A stretch of 7,417 bases of DNA from Bacillota bacterium (lineage in GTDB: Bacteria; Bacillota; Clostridia; Lachnospirales; Lachnospiraceae): assembly GCA_023387635.1 (NCBI GenBank), contig JAEWHU010000242.1, forward strand, positions 1 through 7,417, given 5' to 3'. Position 1 is the stretch's first letter, and every line of letters begins with the position of its first letter. Below, piece by piece: positions 6,070 through 7,417 of this stretch. Position numbers and translations under genes: made by a program. A model generated the notes under the pieces. It made no database searches and was not told the origin of the DNA. It saw only the letters and a list, made by a program, of their open reading frames with translations.

Positions 6070-6379
6070 TTACACCCTTATAATGCTTATTCTTATTTTT
6101 TCATAGTATAGCATAAAGTTAAGATACAATAAAATGGTATTAATAAAACAAATAACAATTATGAGAAAATTAAATTAAGAAGAGTAAAAAATAAATGACT
6201 ATAACATTATTTATGTGTTTGTGATATTAGTACAGAGATTAAATTATATTTTAAATATTCATAGTAGACATATGGATAGTGTTGTATAATGTTGGTAATT
6301 GCCATGAGTAAGCATATGAATAATTCAATTATCTATTTTAGTCTTAGAGAAAAATAGAGGGTAAGGAGATGTAATACAG
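6070..6379. other. Intergenic stretch without a convincing gene
   Basis: These roughly 310 bases are very AT-rich and lie between the decayed acetyltransferase (minus strand) and the DUF6886-like gene (plus strand). I see no RBS-backed reading frame: the longest plus-strand candidate, ATG 6304, has 17 codons and no RBS. It should hold divergent promoters. A TATAAT occurs at 6285-6290, and the minus strand has TATACT near 6107-6112, but neither has a well-spaced -35 box. Confidence 0.5.
6285..6290 (+). promoter_or_regulatory. Possible -10 box for the DUF6886-like gene
   Basis: A perfect TATAAT lies about 90 bp before the gene start. The best -35-like hexamer, TAGACA (6265-6270), is only 14 bp away, which is too short for a standard promoter. 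The call therefore rests on the -10 box and position alone. Confidence 0.25.
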
Positions 6380-6901
6380 ATGAGATTATTTCATGTAAGC
6401 GAAGAAAGTGATATTAAAATATTTAACCAAAGGATTCCCACAAGAGTAGATCTTGACCAATCCGTTGGACTAGTATGGGCTATCAATGAAGAATGTTTAC
6501 CTAATTTCTTAACACCAAGAGACTGCCCAAGGGTAACATATCATGTTGGAAGTGGTACGTTAGATTCGGATAAGGAAAGATTTATTACTTCAAAGAATTG
6601 TAACCATGTAATTATTATGGAAGATAGATGGTTGAAAACAATAATGAATACAACCCTTTATTTATATGAATTTGACCCAGATGAATTTACATTACAAGAT
6701 GAGATAGCTGGATATTATGTAAGTTCAACACCGCAAGTACCTATAGGTAAAATAGTTATTAATGATCTATTACAGGAGTTATTTATAAGTAATGTTGAAG
6801 TAAGGTTTGTAGATAATCTATGGGATATATGTAATAAAATCAAGAGTTCATCTTTTCATTGGTCTATGTGTAGAATGGGAAATGCTACGCCGCCCAAATA
6901 A
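6380..6901 (+). CDS. DUF6886-like conserved hypothetical protein
   Basis: This 173-residue protein appears soluble, with no signal peptide or membrane helix. It opens MRLFHVSEESDIKIFNQRIP, followed by VGLVWAINEECLPNFLTPRD (about 29-48), a middle TTLYLYEFDPDEFTLQDE (about 91-108), AGYYVSSTPQVPI (110-122) and a C-terminal DNLWDICNKIK...HWSMCRM block. From memory this block order matches a Firmicute family now called DUF6886, whose members open with the same FHVSEE and LPNFLTPRDCPRVTYHVG stretches; the function is unknown. The FHVSEE start together with a later AGYYVSxxPQVP segment faintly recalls ADP-ribosyltransferase-like folds, but this is speculation. The ATG at 6380 has AAGGAG 11 bases upstream, a slightly long but acceptable spacing; the ATG just before it is followed at once by TAA. 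The gene appears to stand alone; the next start is 181 bp downstream. Confidence 0.8.
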   Translation: MRLFHVSEESDIKIFNQRIPTRVDLDQSVGLVWAINEECLPNFLTPRDCPRVTYHVGSGTLDSDKERFITSKNCNHVIIMEDRWLKTIMNTTLYLYEFDPDEFTLQDEIAGYYVSSTPQVPIGKIVINDLLQELFISNVEVRFVDNLWDICNKIKSSSFHWSMCRMGNATPPK

Positions 6902-6966
6902 TAAAGAATATGTTACGTAAGTAAAAGAACAAATAGTGATAGTTATTATGTTTAAATTGTTCATTC

Positions 6967-7000
6967 AACTAATGGTTGATATAAACTAAACTAATGATTG
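6967..7000. repeat. Direct repeat with 22-bp period, candidate operator
   Basis: AACTAATGGTTG (6967-6978) recurs as AACTAATGATTG (6989-7000), 11 of 12 bases matching. The starts are 22 bp apart, close to two helical turns. The first copy is also part of a small dyad (TCAAC-TAATG-GTTGA, 6965-6979). It lies about 85-115 bp ahead of the Cro/CI-type regulator gene, where an autoregulatory site could be expected. Low-complexity background makes chance possible. Confidence 0.3.
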
Positions 7001-7082
7001 CTGTTATTTATTTAGATTCATTGTTACAATAAATTATGAAAAATAGAAAAATTATCAAAAAGAGGAAAGGATAGGTATTAAT

Positions 7083-7417
7083 ATGGGAATCATTATTAGT
7101 GAAGTATTAAAAAATCTAAGAAAAATTAAAGGAATTAGTCAAGAAGTTCTAGCAGAAACTATGGGAATTAGTGTACAAGCGGTTAGTAAATGGGAGAACA
7201 ATTTATCCTATCCAGATATTGAATTATTGCCAGGTATTGCAGAATATTATAATGTAACGATTGATTATCTACTTACAGGAGTTGAGAAGACTATTAAGAA
7301 TGAGGATGACGAAGCAACTAAGGATACAATCCTAAATCATGAATTTTCCAATGATAATACCCTTAGGATAGTTCAATACATAGGAAATCAAATGTTAACA
7401 AAGGATACCTATGATAA
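7083..7417 (+). CDS. Cro/CI (XRE) family helix-turn-helix regulator, 3'-truncated by the window edge
   Basis: The first 111 codons of a DNA-binding regulator are present, with no stop before the window ends. Residues 5-66 form a classic HTH_3 domain: SEVLKNLRKIKGISQEVLAE, then MGISVQAVSKWENNLSYPDI, where SVQAVSKWEN is the recognition-helix region, and IAEYYNVTIDYLLTG closes the fold. After an acidic linker (about residues 70-90) comes DNTLRIVQYIGNQMLTKDTYD. I recall this following segment from Lachnospiraceae regulators that continue into a beta-rich, bactofilin-like repeat domain, but that part lies outside the window, so this is a guess. The ATG at 7083 has an AGGAAAGGAT stretch ending 11 bases upstream. 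A 22-bp-spaced direct repeat ahead of the gene could be its own operator. Confidence 0.88.
   Translation, partial: MGIIISEVLKNLRKIKGISQEVLAETMGISVQAVSKWENNLSYPDIELLPGIAEYYNVTIDYLLTGVEKTIKNEDDEATKDTILNHEFSNDNTLRIVQYIGNQMLTKDTYD

Noticed and set aside
6304..6357. 17-codon plus-strand frame ahead of the DUF6886-like gene
   Set aside because: No RBS and no distinctive composition; considered as a leader peptide but nothing resembling an attenuator follows.
1..7417. A multi-gene defence, toxin-antitoxin or biosynthetic system
   Set aside because: The HD hydrolase, the acetyltransferases, the MATE pump, the broken peptidase and the regulator are not arranged as any coherent operon: orientations alternate, terminators separate units, and no effector/sensor pair is visible. 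Claiming a system would go beyond the sequence.

Overview
The window is AT-rich (estimated by eye at about 30% GC) and reads as chromosome from a low-GC Firmicute, most likely a Clostridia/Lachnospiraceae-type anaerobe. Evidence for this is the AAAGGA/AGGAG-type ribosome binding sites ahead of nearly every gene, AT-ending codon use, and the protein families present: a DUF554 membrane protein, a MepA-like MATE pump, several GNAT acetyltransferases, an HD-domain phosphohydrolase and a Cro/CI-type regulator. Species cannot be named from this alone. There is no rRNA, tRNA, CRISPR array, transposase or phage gene.

Layout. From 1 to 1300, two minus-strand genes lie in tandem: an SSAT-like acetyltransferase (657-1139) with a clear promoter, and an HD-domain hydrolase (10-531). 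A divergent promoter pair at 1231-1297 separates them from a 52-residue basic small protein on the plus strand (1411-1569). A nested hairpin (1603-1683) follows, between this small gene and a convergent minus-strand orphan gene (1730-2143). From 2272 to 5046 the plus strand carries a DUF554 protein with no ordinary start codon, a broken HExxH metallopeptidase-like gene, and an intact 451-residue MATE efflux pump. A strong bidirectional terminator (5123-5160) separates the pump from a convergent RimJ/RimL-type acetyltransferase (5253-5783), which is preceded by the decayed C-terminal half of another acetyltransferase (5809-6041). The right end holds a DUF6886-like gene (6380-6901) and the first 111 codons of a helix-turn-helix regulator that runs off the window.

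How the genes relate. Most look like independent one- or two-gene units with their own RBS, typical of an accessory chromosomal region. I see no multi-gene defence or biosynthetic system and will not claim one. The unifying oddity is damage at gene starts and T-runs: one gene lacks a canonical start, and two genes are broken where a one-base change in a short T-run would rejoin the frames. This could be real gene decay, slippage-based switching, or base-calling error. The items most worth a second look are the frameshifted HExxH gene, the DUF554 start, the 52-residue small protein with the nested hairpin behind it, the possible ADP-ribosyltransferase-like pattern in the DUF6886-like protein, and a 22-bp-spaced direct repeat ahead of the regulator.
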